64,000 bases of DNA from Lignipirellula cremea (GTDB taxonomy: Bacteria > Planctomycetota > Planctomycetia > Pirellulales > Pirellulaceae): NCBI RefSeq assembly GCF_007751035.1, contig NZ_CP036433.1, positions 6,181,001 to 6,245,000 on the forward strand, given 5' to 3'. The notes beneath the pieces are model-generated. The model was not told the origin of the DNA. It ran no database searches and saw only the letters and a program-made list of their open reading frames with translations. A program made the position numbers and the translations under genes. Below are positions 9,530-17,535 of this stretch, piece after piece. The first letter of the stretch is position 1, and each line of letters starts with the position of its first letter.

Positions 9530-11731
9530 ATGACGATCGCTCGCCGTTCCTCGCCTTGGGTGCTGGCGCTACTCGCCTGCCTGTCCGGATTACTCGCCGC
9601 GGGGTTGCCGGCGAAAGCAACGGAACCCCGCGGCGCGCCGCCCGGGGATGCGACCCAGGAGGCGGATCTGTTAATCGTAGGGGCGACCGAATCCGGCTGG
9701 GCCGCCGCCATCCAGGCCGCCCGCATGGGCGTGCCGCGAATCGTGCTTGTCAACGATTACCAGTGGCTGGGCGGACAGTTTACGCTGCAGGCGCTGGTCG
9801 CCATCGACGAGAACCGCTCCGAGGAAGAAGGCCATCGTCGCGAACGCCGGCGTCGCCCCTCGATCCCCCGGTCCGGCCTGTTCAAGGAACTGCTTGACGA
9901 AATCGAATCCCTCAATCGCCAGAAATACGGCCACCCCCAGCCAGGCAATACCTGGGTGCTGACGACCACCCGTCCTGTCGACGCCGAGCGAGCTTTCCGC
10001 AAGCTCCTGCAGCCTTACCTCGATCGCGGGCAGGTAAAGCTGTACAGCGAACTGTATGCGGTCGCGGCGACCGTTGACGCGGCCGAGTCGTTGCGCAGCG
10101 TTCGCTTTGCCTCCACCCGCGCCGGCAAGCCGGGGCTGACGGTCAACGCCCCCATCACCATCGATGCCAGCGACTGGGGCGATGCCATCCAGGTCGCCGG
10201 GGCTGAGTTTGAGTATGGCCCCGACCTGCGCGAAAAGTACAACGAACCGCTGGCGCCCAAAAGTCGCGAAGGGTATCCGCTGACCGACATGAACCCGTTG
10301 CTCTACTCTGTCGTAATGGAGCGAACCGACACGGACCAGACGATCCCGCAGCCTAGACACTACGACGCACGCCGGTACCTGGGCACAACCAACCTGACCC
10401 CCGCGGAAAACAACAAGCTGACCTGGAAGCCGCACAAGTTCGCCCAGGGCGGGATCATGAGTTACGACTTCGCCACCGAAGCCCGGCGGCTGGTCGATCC
10501 GGTCTGGCTCAAGCGTCCCGATCTGCCAGAGTGGTTGATGCTGGGCTGGTACATCCAGGATTATCCGCTGGATGTGCTGCCGCCGCACGTCGTCGCGGAA
10601 CTGGAGAAGCTGGAACAGGGCGCCTCGCGAAAAAACCTGGTCGTCATGTCTCGCGCGCAGCGACAGGTTGTCTATGAAGACGCCAAGCTGCACGCGCTAG
10701 GGATGGTGCACCACATGCAAAAGACCTTGCGTGAACCGCTGGGCGATCACCCCCGGGCGCTCTGGCGGTATCGGCTGACCGACGAATTCGGCACGCCTGA
10801 CCAGATGCCGCAGATGCCTTACATTCGCGAGGCGTTACGGCTGAAGGCGATGTATATGATGCGGCAGTCGGATGTCACCCATCACGGCGACGCCAGCGAA
10901 ACGTACAGCCAGGCGATGTACCACGACGGCGTCGCCGCCTGGCAGTTTGAGTACGACTATCATCCGACCGGACGCGCCTTCCTGGAAGGGGAACCGCCGG
11001 GCGCGGCCTGGCGAACGTACTTCAAGGAAGGCCGGAAATGGGGGCCGCCGTATACGGGGCTCAGCGTGTTGCCGCTGCGCAGCCTGATCCCCGTCCGCGT
11101 GAACGGCCTGCTGGGAGCCCAGAAGAACCTGGGTTACAGCAGCATCGTGAGCGCCGCCTTGCGACTGCACGACCAGGGTATCCATGTGGGACAGGCAGCC
11201 GGAGCAGCGGCGGCCGTGGCGTTTCGGCACGACCAGCCGCTGCGAGAGTTCCCTTTTGATCGTGAACGACTGGCCGAGATTCGCATCGGACTTTGCCTGC
11301 CTGGCGACCGGGGCGTCGCCATGGCGTTATGGCCGTTCCGCGATCTCACGCCCGAGGATCCTTGTTATGCGGCCGTGCAGATGCTGGCGATCGGCCAGAT
11401 GCTGCCGCTCCTGCGGGACGAGGTGCAGTTCCAGCCCGACGAACCCGCGACGGCCGCCTGGCGCCAGGCCGTTATCGCCGCCACAGGGAAGGTCAAGCAA
11501 AAGGCGCCGCCATCCCTGCCGTTGGCCGATGCGGTAACGCGTGGCGAGTTCGCCATCGCCTGGTGGGAAACGATCCAGGATCTGCCTGACGCGTCGTACA
11601 AACGTCTCGCCCCGGAGGACGCCGATGCCGACGGCGTCCTCGATATTGACGATCCGTTGCCGCTGGATCCGCACAACGCCAGTCTGCCCCTGGCGCCGGT
11701 AAAGGAACCGGCGACGCCAGGCGAGAGGTAA
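9530..11731 (+). CDS. exported FAD-dependent oxidoreductase
   Basis: The ATG at 9530 gives a signal peptide (VLALLACLSGLLAAGLPAKA) and a 733-residue protein. The FAD-binding Rossmann site lies at residues ~45-65 (ADLLIVGATESGWAAAIQAARMG). It is followed by WLGGQFTLQALVAIDEN, which corresponds to the region after the first helix in FAD-dependent oxidoreductases of the PF12831 type. Later segments include ITIDASDWGDAIQVAGAEFEYG and the C-terminal FAD-closing region LGAQKNLGYSSIVSAALRLHDQGIHVGQAAGAAAA. The tail has a calcium-loop-like Asp series (EDADADGVLDIDDPLPLDP), as in thrombospondin-3-type repeats. Such proteins are abundant in planctomycetes and their substrates are usually unknown. A terminator follows directly. 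Confidence 0.88.
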   Translation: MTIARRSSPWVLALLACLSGLLAAGLPAKATEPRGAPPGDATQEADLLIVGATESGWAAAIQAARMGVPRIVLVNDYQWLGGQFTLQALVAIDENRSEEEGHRRERRRRPSIPRSGLFKELLDEIESLNRQKYGHPQPGNTWVLTTTRPVDAERAFRKLLQPYLDRGQVKLYSELYAVAATVDAAESLRSVRFASTRAGKPGLTVNAPITIDASDWGDAIQVAGAEFEYGPDLREKYNEPLAPKSREGYPLTDMNPLLYSVVMERTDTDQTIPQPRHYDARRYLGTTNLTPAENNKLTWKPHKFAQGGIMSYDFATEARRLVDPVWLKRPDLPEWLMLGWYIQDYPLDVLPPHVVAELEKLEQGASRKNLVVMSRAQRQVVYEDAKLHALGMVHHMQKTLREPLGDHPRALWRYRLTDEFGTPDQMPQMPYIREALRLKAMYMMRQSDVTHHGDASETYSQAMYHDGVAAWQFEYDYHPTGRAFLEGEPPGAAWRTYFKEGRKWGPPYTGLSVLPLRSLIPVRVNGLLGAQKNLGYSSIVSAALRLHDQGIHVGQAAGAAAAVAFRHDQPLREFPFDRERLAEIRIGLCLPGDRGVAMALWPFRDLTPEDPCYAAVQMLAIGQMLPLLRDEVQFQPDEPATAAWRQAVIAATGKVKQKAPPSLPLADAVTRGEFAIAWWETIQDLPDASYKRLAPEDADADGVLDIDDPLPLDPHNASLPLAPVKEPATPGER

Positions 11732-11756
11732 AGCATTGCGTGACGTCATAAGAAAA

Positions 11757-11790
11757 AAGAAAGGCCGCCCTGGCAGGCGGCCTTTTCTAT
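11757..11790 (+). terminator. rho-independent terminator
   Basis: The stem GGCCGCC (11763-11769) pairs with GGCGGCC (11776-11782), with A-rich sequence before and a T-rich tract after (TTTTCTATTT). It lies 26 bp after the FAD oxidoreductase stop. The flanking A and T runs would also let it work for the converging DUF1559 gene. Confidence 0.85.
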
Positions 11791-11840
11791 TTCGACTTCT
11801 GTCTGCAGAAGACGTCCTTGTTACTACAGTCAGGCGTGCT

Positions 11841-12887
11841 TTAGTATTCGCGCGTGATCACAGTATCATCCTGATAGGCCAGCAGTTGCTCATAGACGCT
11901 GGTGGCGCCGTCGTTGACCGGATCGTAATCAATATTCGCACTGAGAAACCGTGTGGATCCATCGCAGAAGGCAAAGTTGGCGCCGCCCGGATGCATGCTA
12001 CTGAAGCCGTCATAGGTGGAGCTGGGGGCGTTGGTGACGGTTGAGTTGTTGATGCCCGATGAGCCAATGCCCAGGACTGCGCTCAGACCATAGCCATAAA
12101 CGTTATCGCTGGTATAGGCGGAGTACGCGTTGGCGGCGTAATAGGTGGCGTTCGCGGTTGTCGATGTAGAGGGGTTGTACACTTTCATGATCCAGCAGCG
12201 TTCGCCCAGTGCAATCGTGGTGGCGGTTCCATCGGTGATATCCTCAATACTCAACAGTGAATAGTCCAAGGTGGCGCTGCTGGTGGAATACAGGCGGAAC
12301 GGCCCCGTCGAATTGGCCTGGGCGATGGCTCCGTTCTTGCCCGCAGCGGCGAGATACATTCCGTATCCATTGTTGGCGATATAATTCGAGACGGCCCCGT
12401 ATCGCGCCGTACCCGAAGCCACCCCGTCGCGGTAGGCATAACGCAGGCTGGCGGCGGCGACGACCTGGGTGATATTATTGGGGCCCGTGTCCGAAGGACA
12501 GCGGAAACCCTCCAGACTCTGTTCAATACCCCTGCCGCTGTTCAGGCCTGTGGAAGGGATAAAAGGCAAAGCGCCCCGGCCCACGCCCAGTTCCTCATAC
12601 AAACCGGCCTCTTCCATCTGGGGCAGAATCATCGCTCCCCAACCCCACAACCCAGTCACCGCGCTCACACCGACGGCGCCTGGCGGCAACTTTTTGTGTG
12701 CGTCGTGATAGGTAGCAATGGCCAGTCCCAGTTGTTTGAAATTGTTGGTGCAGGCCGATCTTCTCGCGGCCTCCCGGGCCATCTGCACGGCCGGCAGCAA
12801 CAGCGCCACCAGCACGCCGATAATGGCGATCACCACCAACAACTCCACCAGGGTAAAAGCGCGACATCGATTAAAAGAACGTTTCAC
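11841..12887 (-). CDS. DUF1559 prepilin-like protein
   Basis: A 348-residue protein starting with GTG at 12887. A GGAGG ribosome site lies 6 bases upstream, which decides the start over the open frame further up. The N-terminus is a type IV pilin-like signal, CRAFTLVELLVVIAIIGVLVALLLPAV, with the cleavage-site Phe and Glu+5. It is followed by AREAARRSACTNNFKQLGLAIATYHDAH, the hallmark of DUF1559 (SBP_bac_10) proteins greatly expanded in planctomycetes. The C-terminal signature is SMHPGGANFAFCDGSTRFLS. These proteins are probably processed by prepilin peptidase and assembled or displayed at the envelope; their individual functions are unknown. Confidence 0.93.
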   Translation of the reverse strand: MKRSFNRCRAFTLVELLVVIAIIGVLVALLLPAVQMAREAARRSACTNNFKQLGLAIATYHDAHKKLPPGAVGVSAVTGLWGWGAMILPQMEEAGLYEELGVGRGALPFIPSTGLNSGRGIEQSLEGFRCPSDTGPNNITQVVAAASLRYAYRDGVASGTARYGAVSNYIANNGYGMYLAAAGKNGAIAQANSTGPFRLYSTSSATLDYSLLSIEDITDGTATTIALGERCWIMKVYNPSTSTTANATYYAANAYSAYTSDNVYGYGLSAVLGIGSSGINNSTVTNAPSSTYDGFSSMHPGGANFAFCDGSTRFLSANIDYDPVNDGATSVYEQLLAYQDDTVITREY

Positions 12888-13290
12888 AGAGCCTCCAGAT
12901 AAATGTGAAAAACAGCCGCAGGGGATACGGCGTTGGTCCCTGGGATCCCTACGACTTCCGCGATGCCGCCTGAGGAATGGGAACGGTCTCGGAGGGATAA
13001 CAGGCAGGAAAACAACAATCATTCATGTTCCACTTTCACTTACAGGCAACCCTTGTGCCAAAACCTGTCAGTCGCCTCTTTCCACCCCTGGGATTTATCG
13101 AAATCACGCCTTTTCCAGCAAACGCTGACTGGCCATTCTGGAAAAGAATCTGCAGGGCGCCTAAGAGCGAAGCACCTCGCCCCCCAGGGCGCCAAAATCT
13201 TTAGCCTTTTTCAAGCACGGGAAGCCAGAAGGGGGAGCCCCGAAAACCTGGTCCTACAGATCGCTCCCATGTGCAACTTCCTGCCGGACG
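12888..13290. other. intergenic region without recognisable genes
   Basis: About 400 bases lie between the DUF1559 gene and the terminator of the repeat-protein gene. The open frames are short and lack family resemblance. It should contain the promoter of the DUF1559 gene; no clear -35/-10 pair was identified. Confidence 0.5.
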
Positions 13291-13326
13291 CAATAAAAAA
13301 ACCGCCGGCAGGAGGCTGCCGGCGGT
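13291..13326 (-). terminator. rho-independent terminator of the repeat-protein gene
   Basis: CCGCCGGCAG (13302-13311) pairs with CTGCCGGCGG (13316-13325). On the minus strand the hairpin is followed by a run of seven T. It lies 24 bp after the stop of the FQGGQQQ-repeat gene. Confidence 0.9.
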
Positions 13327-13349
13327 CCAAGGAAAACCTGTTGTCAGGA

Positions 13350-14603
13350 TTATGCCCGGGCGAAATTCAAGCCTTCGTCAGAGGCGTCGCCTGCCAGACG
13401 GAAGTTGAAGCCGTTTTCCAGTTCCGACAGGTTGCCAGTCAGAGCCTGGTTGTCGCTCCGGGTGAGCGTCAGTGAGCCTTCGCCCTGCGACCAGCCGCCT
13501 TCGAAGTTGCTCGTTTTGCCGTTACGAACCGTCGTCCAGCGGAAGGAACCGTCTTGCCGCAGGTCCAGGCGAATGATCGTGCTGCTATTCATCCGAGCGA
13601 TCCAGGTTCCGACCCGGCCGTTCTGCGACTGGGTATTAAGTTCAGGCTGTGCGTTCTGATCGTTCTGCTGGAACGACTCCTGCTGCTGCACTTCCGGCTG
13701 GGCGTCGATCGGACCACTCATGCCGGCCAGGGCCTGCAGGGCCGACCGTTCGGCCGAAAGGTTGACCGTCGGCTGCTGCTGCGGACGAGCGGCTTGCGGT
13801 TGCTGCGGACGCTGCTGACCGGCCAGTTGCTGCTGCGGGGCCGGCCCGTTATTCGGAGCGGCTCCATTCTGGGCGACCGGTCGACGGACCGTTTGACGTT
13901 GCGGGCCCTGCTGCTGACCGCCTTGCTGCTGACCGCCCTGAAACGCTTGCTGCTGGCCACCCTGGAAGCCCTGCTGCTGGCCGCCCTGGAAGCCCTGCTG
14001 CTGGCCGCCCTGGAAGCCTTGCTGCTGGCCGCCCTGGAAGCCCTGCTGCTGGCCGCCCTGGAAGCCCTGCTGCTGGCCACCCTGGAAGCCTTGCTGCTGG
14101 CCGCCCTGGAACGCCTGCTGCTGGCCGCCCTGGAAGCCTTGCTGCTGGCCCCCCTGGAAGCCTTGCTGCTGGCCGCCCTGGAAGTCATGCTGCTGACCGC
14201 CCTGGAAGTCCTGCTGCTGACCGCCCTGGAAGTCCTGCTGCTGGCCGCCCTGGAAGTCCTGCTGCTGGCCGCCCTGGAACACTTGCTGTTGGCCGCCCTG
14301 GAAGTCCTGCTGTTCGAAGTTCGCTTCGTTATACTGGGGTTCGTGATAGGACGGACGCGGCTGGGGAGCCACGCGAACTTCGTGATGGCTTTGCTGCGGG
14401 CAGGAAGAGCGGGCATAGCTCGACCCGTGATAGCTGCTGTAACTGGGGCTGTGGTGGACGCTGTGTCCATGATAACCGCTGCTGTAGCTGCGGCTGTAAC
14501 TGCGGCTGTAGCCGCCGCCTCCTCCTCCGCAGGCCCAGACCTGGCCGGAGGCGAGCGAGCTGATCGTAACGGCGACAACGAGTGCTTTTTGGAAGGTCTT
14601 CAT
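13350..14603 (-). CDS. exported FQGGQQQ-repeat protein with C-terminal beta domain
   Basis: A 417-residue exported protein (signal MKTFQKALVVAVTISSLASG). After a Gly run comes a Ser/Tyr/His-rich stretch (about residues 30-90). Then follow sixteen tandem copies of an 8-residue unit (x-F-Q-G-G-Q-Q-Q, x being D, V, G or A) at about residues 100-227, then a Gln/Pro/Ala-rich linker. A compact C-terminal domain of ~85 residues begins GTWIARMNSSTIIRLDLRQDGSF and ends LNFARA. That domain resembles the C-terminus of the gene at 16291. Low-complexity composition suggests an extracellular fibrous or adhesive role, which is an inference. It may be co-expressed with the trypsin-like protease gene upstream, although terminators separate them. 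Confidence 0.85.
   Translation of the reverse strand: MKTFQKALVVAVTISSLASGQVWACGGGGGGYSRSYSRSYSSGYHGHSVHHSPSYSSYHGSSYARSSCPQQSHHEVRVAPQPRPSYHEPQYNEANFEQQDFQGGQQQVFQGGQQQDFQGGQQQDFQGGQQQDFQGGQQHDFQGGQQQGFQGGQQQGFQGGQQQAFQGGQQQGFQGGQQQGFQGGQQQGFQGGQQQGFQGGQQQGFQGGQQQGFQGGQQQAFQGGQQQGGQQQGPQRQTVRRPVAQNGAAPNNGPAPQQQLAGQQRPQQPQAARPQQQPTVNLSAERSALQALAGMSGPIDAQPEVQQQESFQQNDQNAQPELNTQSQNGRVGTWIARMNSSTIIRLDLRQDGSFRWTTVRNGKTSNFEGGWSQGEGSLTLTRSDNQALTGNLSELENGFNFRLAGDASDEGLNFARA
13923..14306 (-). repeat. 24-bp tandem repeat, 16 copies, coding
   Basis: Sixteen consecutive 24-bp units encode x-F-Q-G-G-Q-Q-Q in frame within the exported repeat protein. Units vary at the first codon and at synonymous positions, so the array is old enough to have drifted but still keeps frame. 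Confidence 0.9.
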
Positions 14604-14722
14604 AGGATTCCCTTTCGAAGGGTAGTAAGTGGTTGGTTTCCCTTGGCCTTGTTGTCAGGCGAGATTTCCAACCGTTTGTTACCACCGCAGGAAAGTTTTT
14701 TTCCGGGGCGGCTGCGTCTGGT

Positions 14723-14779
14723 GGAAAAAAACGAAACGGCCATGAACAGACCCTTCGCGATGGTCTGCCATGGCCGTTT
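14723..14779 (-). terminator. rho-independent terminator of the trypsin-like protease gene
   Basis: A long stem pairs AAACGGCCATG with CATGGCCGTTT, extended by ACAGACC/GGTCTG. On the minus strand it is followed by TCGTTTTTTT. It lies 29 bp after the protease stop codon. Confidence 0.85.
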
Positions 14780-14807
14780 GCGGAAATGGCTTCGACAGCG
14801 GACAGGG

Positions 14808-15995
14808 CTAGTCGGCCAGCCAGTTCGCCAGGGTGTCGCCGGCGGACGCCGTTTCCGGTTTCTCGGCGAGGTCTTTCTTCATGGCGGCCGACAGCTTGGC
14901 CACATACTCCATGGTGCTGGAAACTGCGTCCGCCGAGGCCGTCGCGTCGAGTTTGACACAGTAAATAATGAGGTATTCGCCCGTCTGGGTCTGCTCCATC
15001 GTCCAGGCGCCAATCTTGGTGCGGGCCGAGAGCTGGAGCAGTTTCAAGGCCGTTTCCGCCGAGGGCGCCTTTTTGCTGACATTGGTCAGCGTCCAGATTT
15101 TTCGCACGTCGGCCCTTTCGTAGTACTCGATATCCTTGGTAATAAAGACGGAGACCTTTTCTTCGTTCGCCAGTTCAAAACTCACTTCGTAATGCCCTGA
15201 CGAGTGCTGCGAGAACTCGCGGTCCATGGTTTTCAACAGCTCCGTCACCGGCAGCGGGGCCGGTTTCCAGGGGCTTTCCAAAAACGTTTTGACCTCGGTA
15301 ATGTCCACGCAATAACTGATCAGACGGGCCTTGGGGGCGATCGCCTGGGAAATGGCGACCAGATTTCCTTCGTCGTCAACGACCGGTCCGCCGCTGTCGC
15401 CCGAGTTAATCGGCGCCTGGGTCTCGACAACCATAAAGTCGTGCTGGCCGGCTCCGGTGCGGAACTTTTTCTGGTAGACCGTTCGCACCGTGCCCGAGGT
15501 ATACACCCAGAGCGCCTCGCTGGAGCCGGGATTGCCGATCGAATGCACGGTCGCGGCCTGCGGGACGCTTTCGGTCGCCATTTTGACCGCCTCGGCCCCT
15601 TCCGGCAGGGAGGAAAGCTCAACCAGGGCCAGATCCCGCTTCCGATCCACGGCGATCACCCGCCCGCGAATCCCCAGCTTCCGGACGTTTTCCAGATAAT
15701 AGCTGCGTTCCACCTTGGGGCGATTGTTCACCATCGCAGGGAAAAAGATGACCGTGTTCCGCGAATCGCCCACCACATGGGCGTTCGTGATCACCAGTTT
15801 TCGTTCCTTGTCGATCAGCACGCCGGTGCCGCTCGAGGTGCCTTCAGAGTTTTTCGCCAGCACCCAGGTCGTGGCCTTGAGCGCTTGCTGGTACACGGCC
15901 GGCTGGGCCGAAGCAGTTGAGGTCAGCAACCCGCCGCAAAGCAGGACGGCCGCCGTCACGATTTCACGTCGAAGTAAGTTGTGCGAAGTTTTCAT
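14808..15995 (-). CDS. exported trypsin-like serine protease
   Basis: A 395-residue protein with a signal peptide (VLLCGGLLTSTASAQ). The chymotrypsin-fold catalytic triad is visible: His73 in VITNAHVV, Asp121 in KRDLALVEL and Ser201 in INSGDSGGPVV. This HtrA-like core lacks a PDZ domain. About 140 residues follow the core (from SPWKPAPLPVTELL) and form a separate alpha/beta domain with no family recognised. The protein probably acts in the periplasm or outside the cell. It is flanked on both sides, same strand, by exported proteins that share a related C-terminal domain, hinting that they could be substrates or partners. The start is at a methionine directly before the charged signal n-region. 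Confidence 0.9.
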   Translation of the reverse strand: MKTSHNLLRREIVTAAVLLCGGLLTSTASAQPAVYQQALKATTWVLAKNSEGTSSGTGVLIDKERKLVITNAHVVGDSRNTVIFFPAMVNNRPKVERSYYLENVRKLGIRGRVIAVDRKRDLALVELSSLPEGAEAVKMATESVPQAATVHSIGNPGSSEALWVYTSGTVRTVYQKKFRTGAGQHDFMVVETQAPINSGDSGGPVVDDEGNLVAISQAIAPKARLISYCVDITEVKTFLESPWKPAPLPVTELLKTMDREFSQHSSGHYEVSFELANEEKVSVFITKDIEYYERADVRKIWTLTNVSKKAPSAETALKLLQLSARTKIGAWTMEQTQTGEYLIIYCVKLDATASADAVSSTMEYVAKLSAAMKKDLAEKPETASAGDTLANWLAD

Positions 15996-16164
15996 AGCGT
16001 CACCATTTCCGAGTCAAGTTTGAATCCGCGCGGCGAAAGCCGCGGTAGACATCTCCATTTCCATTCCTGTCGTCAGCGAGAACCGGCGGCCAGTGTTACA
16101 CGCAAACCCCCGAATCCGGCCCCAAAATTGCCTCAACACCTCCCCCGGAACCACCCATCAGGCA

Positions 16165-16197
16165 GAAAAAACGCCAGACCTCCTGCAAGGACTGGCG
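16165..16197 (-). terminator. rho-independent terminator of the gene at 16291
   Basis: CGCCAG (16172-16177) pairs with CTGGCG (16192-16197). Reading on the minus strand, the stem is followed by TTTTTT. A second, T-less hairpin (GTCGTGGACC with GGTCCACGAC, 16242-16269) lies just upstream in the same transcript. Confidence 0.75.
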
Positions 16198-16290
16198 CGG
16201 CGAAATAGCGGCGGCTGAGAATCGAGAACAGGCAGTGCCCCGTCGTGGACCCGGGCACAGGTCCACGACAGAAACTTCTGGGCGGCGTCT

Positions 16291-17367
16291 TTACGAAGCC
16301 CGTTTGAACGTGAGAGTGGTCTTCTCGTTGAGGACCAGCTCAAACTGGTCTTTGGACTGGAGCTTCACGGCTCCGGCGAATTTGGCCCCGGTCGTGTCGG
16401 TCAGATTCAGGTTGCCGCCGCTGGTCGTATAGGTGCCGGTGGATTTGATCGTCTTTCCGCCGATCACGATCACCATGGCGAACGAGCCGTTCTGATCAAT
16501 CCGTAAGGCAAACGCCTCGGTTTTGGATCGGGCGGCCACCCACTGGCCGATCATTGCGGCCGGAACCGCGCTGGTTGCCGTCGGCACGACTGCCGGCCGG
16601 GCCGCGGTCCCGGGCGTGGTCGAATTGCCGGGAGCAGGCCTGGCGGAGGACGCCGGCGGGGCAGGGCGGCTTTGCGACGCCAGCGTATTGCTGGACGTCG
16701 GGCCAGCGGTGGGCTTGCCGGGGGAAGCAACCGCCGGCTTGCCGCTGGCCAGCGGATTGGACGGCGTTTTCGCCCACAGCGACTTGACGCTCTCCGCGAT
16801 GATCACCAGGCGATCGAGCTCCCCTTTGAGCAGTCGGGCCGTCACCAGTTCGTTCCGCAGCAGGCCGTGCATTTCCGTTCGTCGCTGGGCCACATTAAAG
16901 GCAAAACAGGCGCCCTGGGCCGTCCGATTGGCGTCGAGCAACTGCAGCAGGCGATCGCTGGGCGGCGTTTCCTGCTCGTCATACGTCGCCAGCAGCAACA
17001 CCATGCGCAGCTGCTCCTTCCCCGCAGTGAACGAGATCAGCACCGGCAAATCGCCGGCCGCCGAAGGCATTTTCAATGCGACGACGTTCTCGAGCTCTTG
17101 CGGCTCCAGCCCCAGTCCGTCCAGTAAACGAGCGAGGGCGGGCAGATCCTCCAGCGCTTGCGGATTCTGCTTCGGGGCGAGTTCCGGGCCGCTGAGCGAA
17201 CTGGGCGCCAGGCCGGGCCGCACCTGCGAATTCTGCTGCGGCTGAGGCTGCGCCGGCGGAGCTTCGTACACTTCGTCGATGGAAAAATCCGACAGCAGGT
17301 TGTCAGCACGCACGGCGGGGGCAAACAGGGCGACACCCAGAATGGCAAAAATCAGCGGACTGCGCAT
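16291..17367 (-). CDS. exported protein with C-terminal beta domain shared with the 13350 gene
   Basis: The start at MRSPLIFAILG (17367) gives a clean signal peptide (LGVALFAPAVRA) and 358 residues. An N-terminal domain (about residues 75-220; ALARLLDGLGLEPQELENVVALKMP, VLISFTAGKEQLRMVLLLATYDEQ) is predicted globular and of unknown family. It is followed by a Pro/Ala/Ser/Thr-rich linker of about 60 residues. The C-terminal ~80 residues (GQWVAARSKTEAFALRIDQNGSFA and so on, ending TLTFKRAS) have the same pattern as the C-terminus of the FQGGQQQ protein: G-x-W, a D-x-x-GSF step and a final aromatic strand. It is probably periplasmic or extracellular. It is the first of three same-strand exported genes surrounding the protease. 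Confidence 0.85.
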   Translation of the reverse strand: MRSPLIFAILGVALFAPAVRADNLLSDFSIDEVYEAPPAQPQPQQNSQVRPGLAPSSLSGPELAPKQNPQALEDLPALARLLDGLGLEPQELENVVALKMPSAAGDLPVLISFTAGKEQLRMVLLLATYDEQETPPSDRLLQLLDANRTAQGACFAFNVAQRRTEMHGLLRNELVTARLLKGELDRLVIIAESVKSLWAKTPSNPLASGKPAVASPGKPTAGPTSSNTLASQSRPAPPASSARPAPGNSTTPGTAARPAVVPTATSAVPAAMIGQWVAARSKTEAFALRIDQNGSFAMVIVIGGKTIKSTGTYTTSGGNLNLTDTTGAKFAGAVKLQSKDQFELVLNEKTTLTFKRAS

Positions 17368-17535
17368 AACGACACCTGGTTCAATCGAGGAAGGGAAAAC
17401 AGATCGGGCGATCTTCGCACCCTTGTTATCCCTGTCGAGCGGAAAGCTGCGTCGTTTGTTACAGCCGCCGTTTCCTGAAGCACCCACCCATGCTGCCGTT
17501 CGTCCTTTTCCTGCACGGCCGCATCGGACTGGGCG

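Noticed and set aside
13554-15200. 548-codon plus-strand open frame with Leu/Ala repeats
   Set aside because: Antisense of the 24-bp repeat array and of the protease gene; its LLLAALEA periodicity is just the reverse of the FQGGQQQ units.
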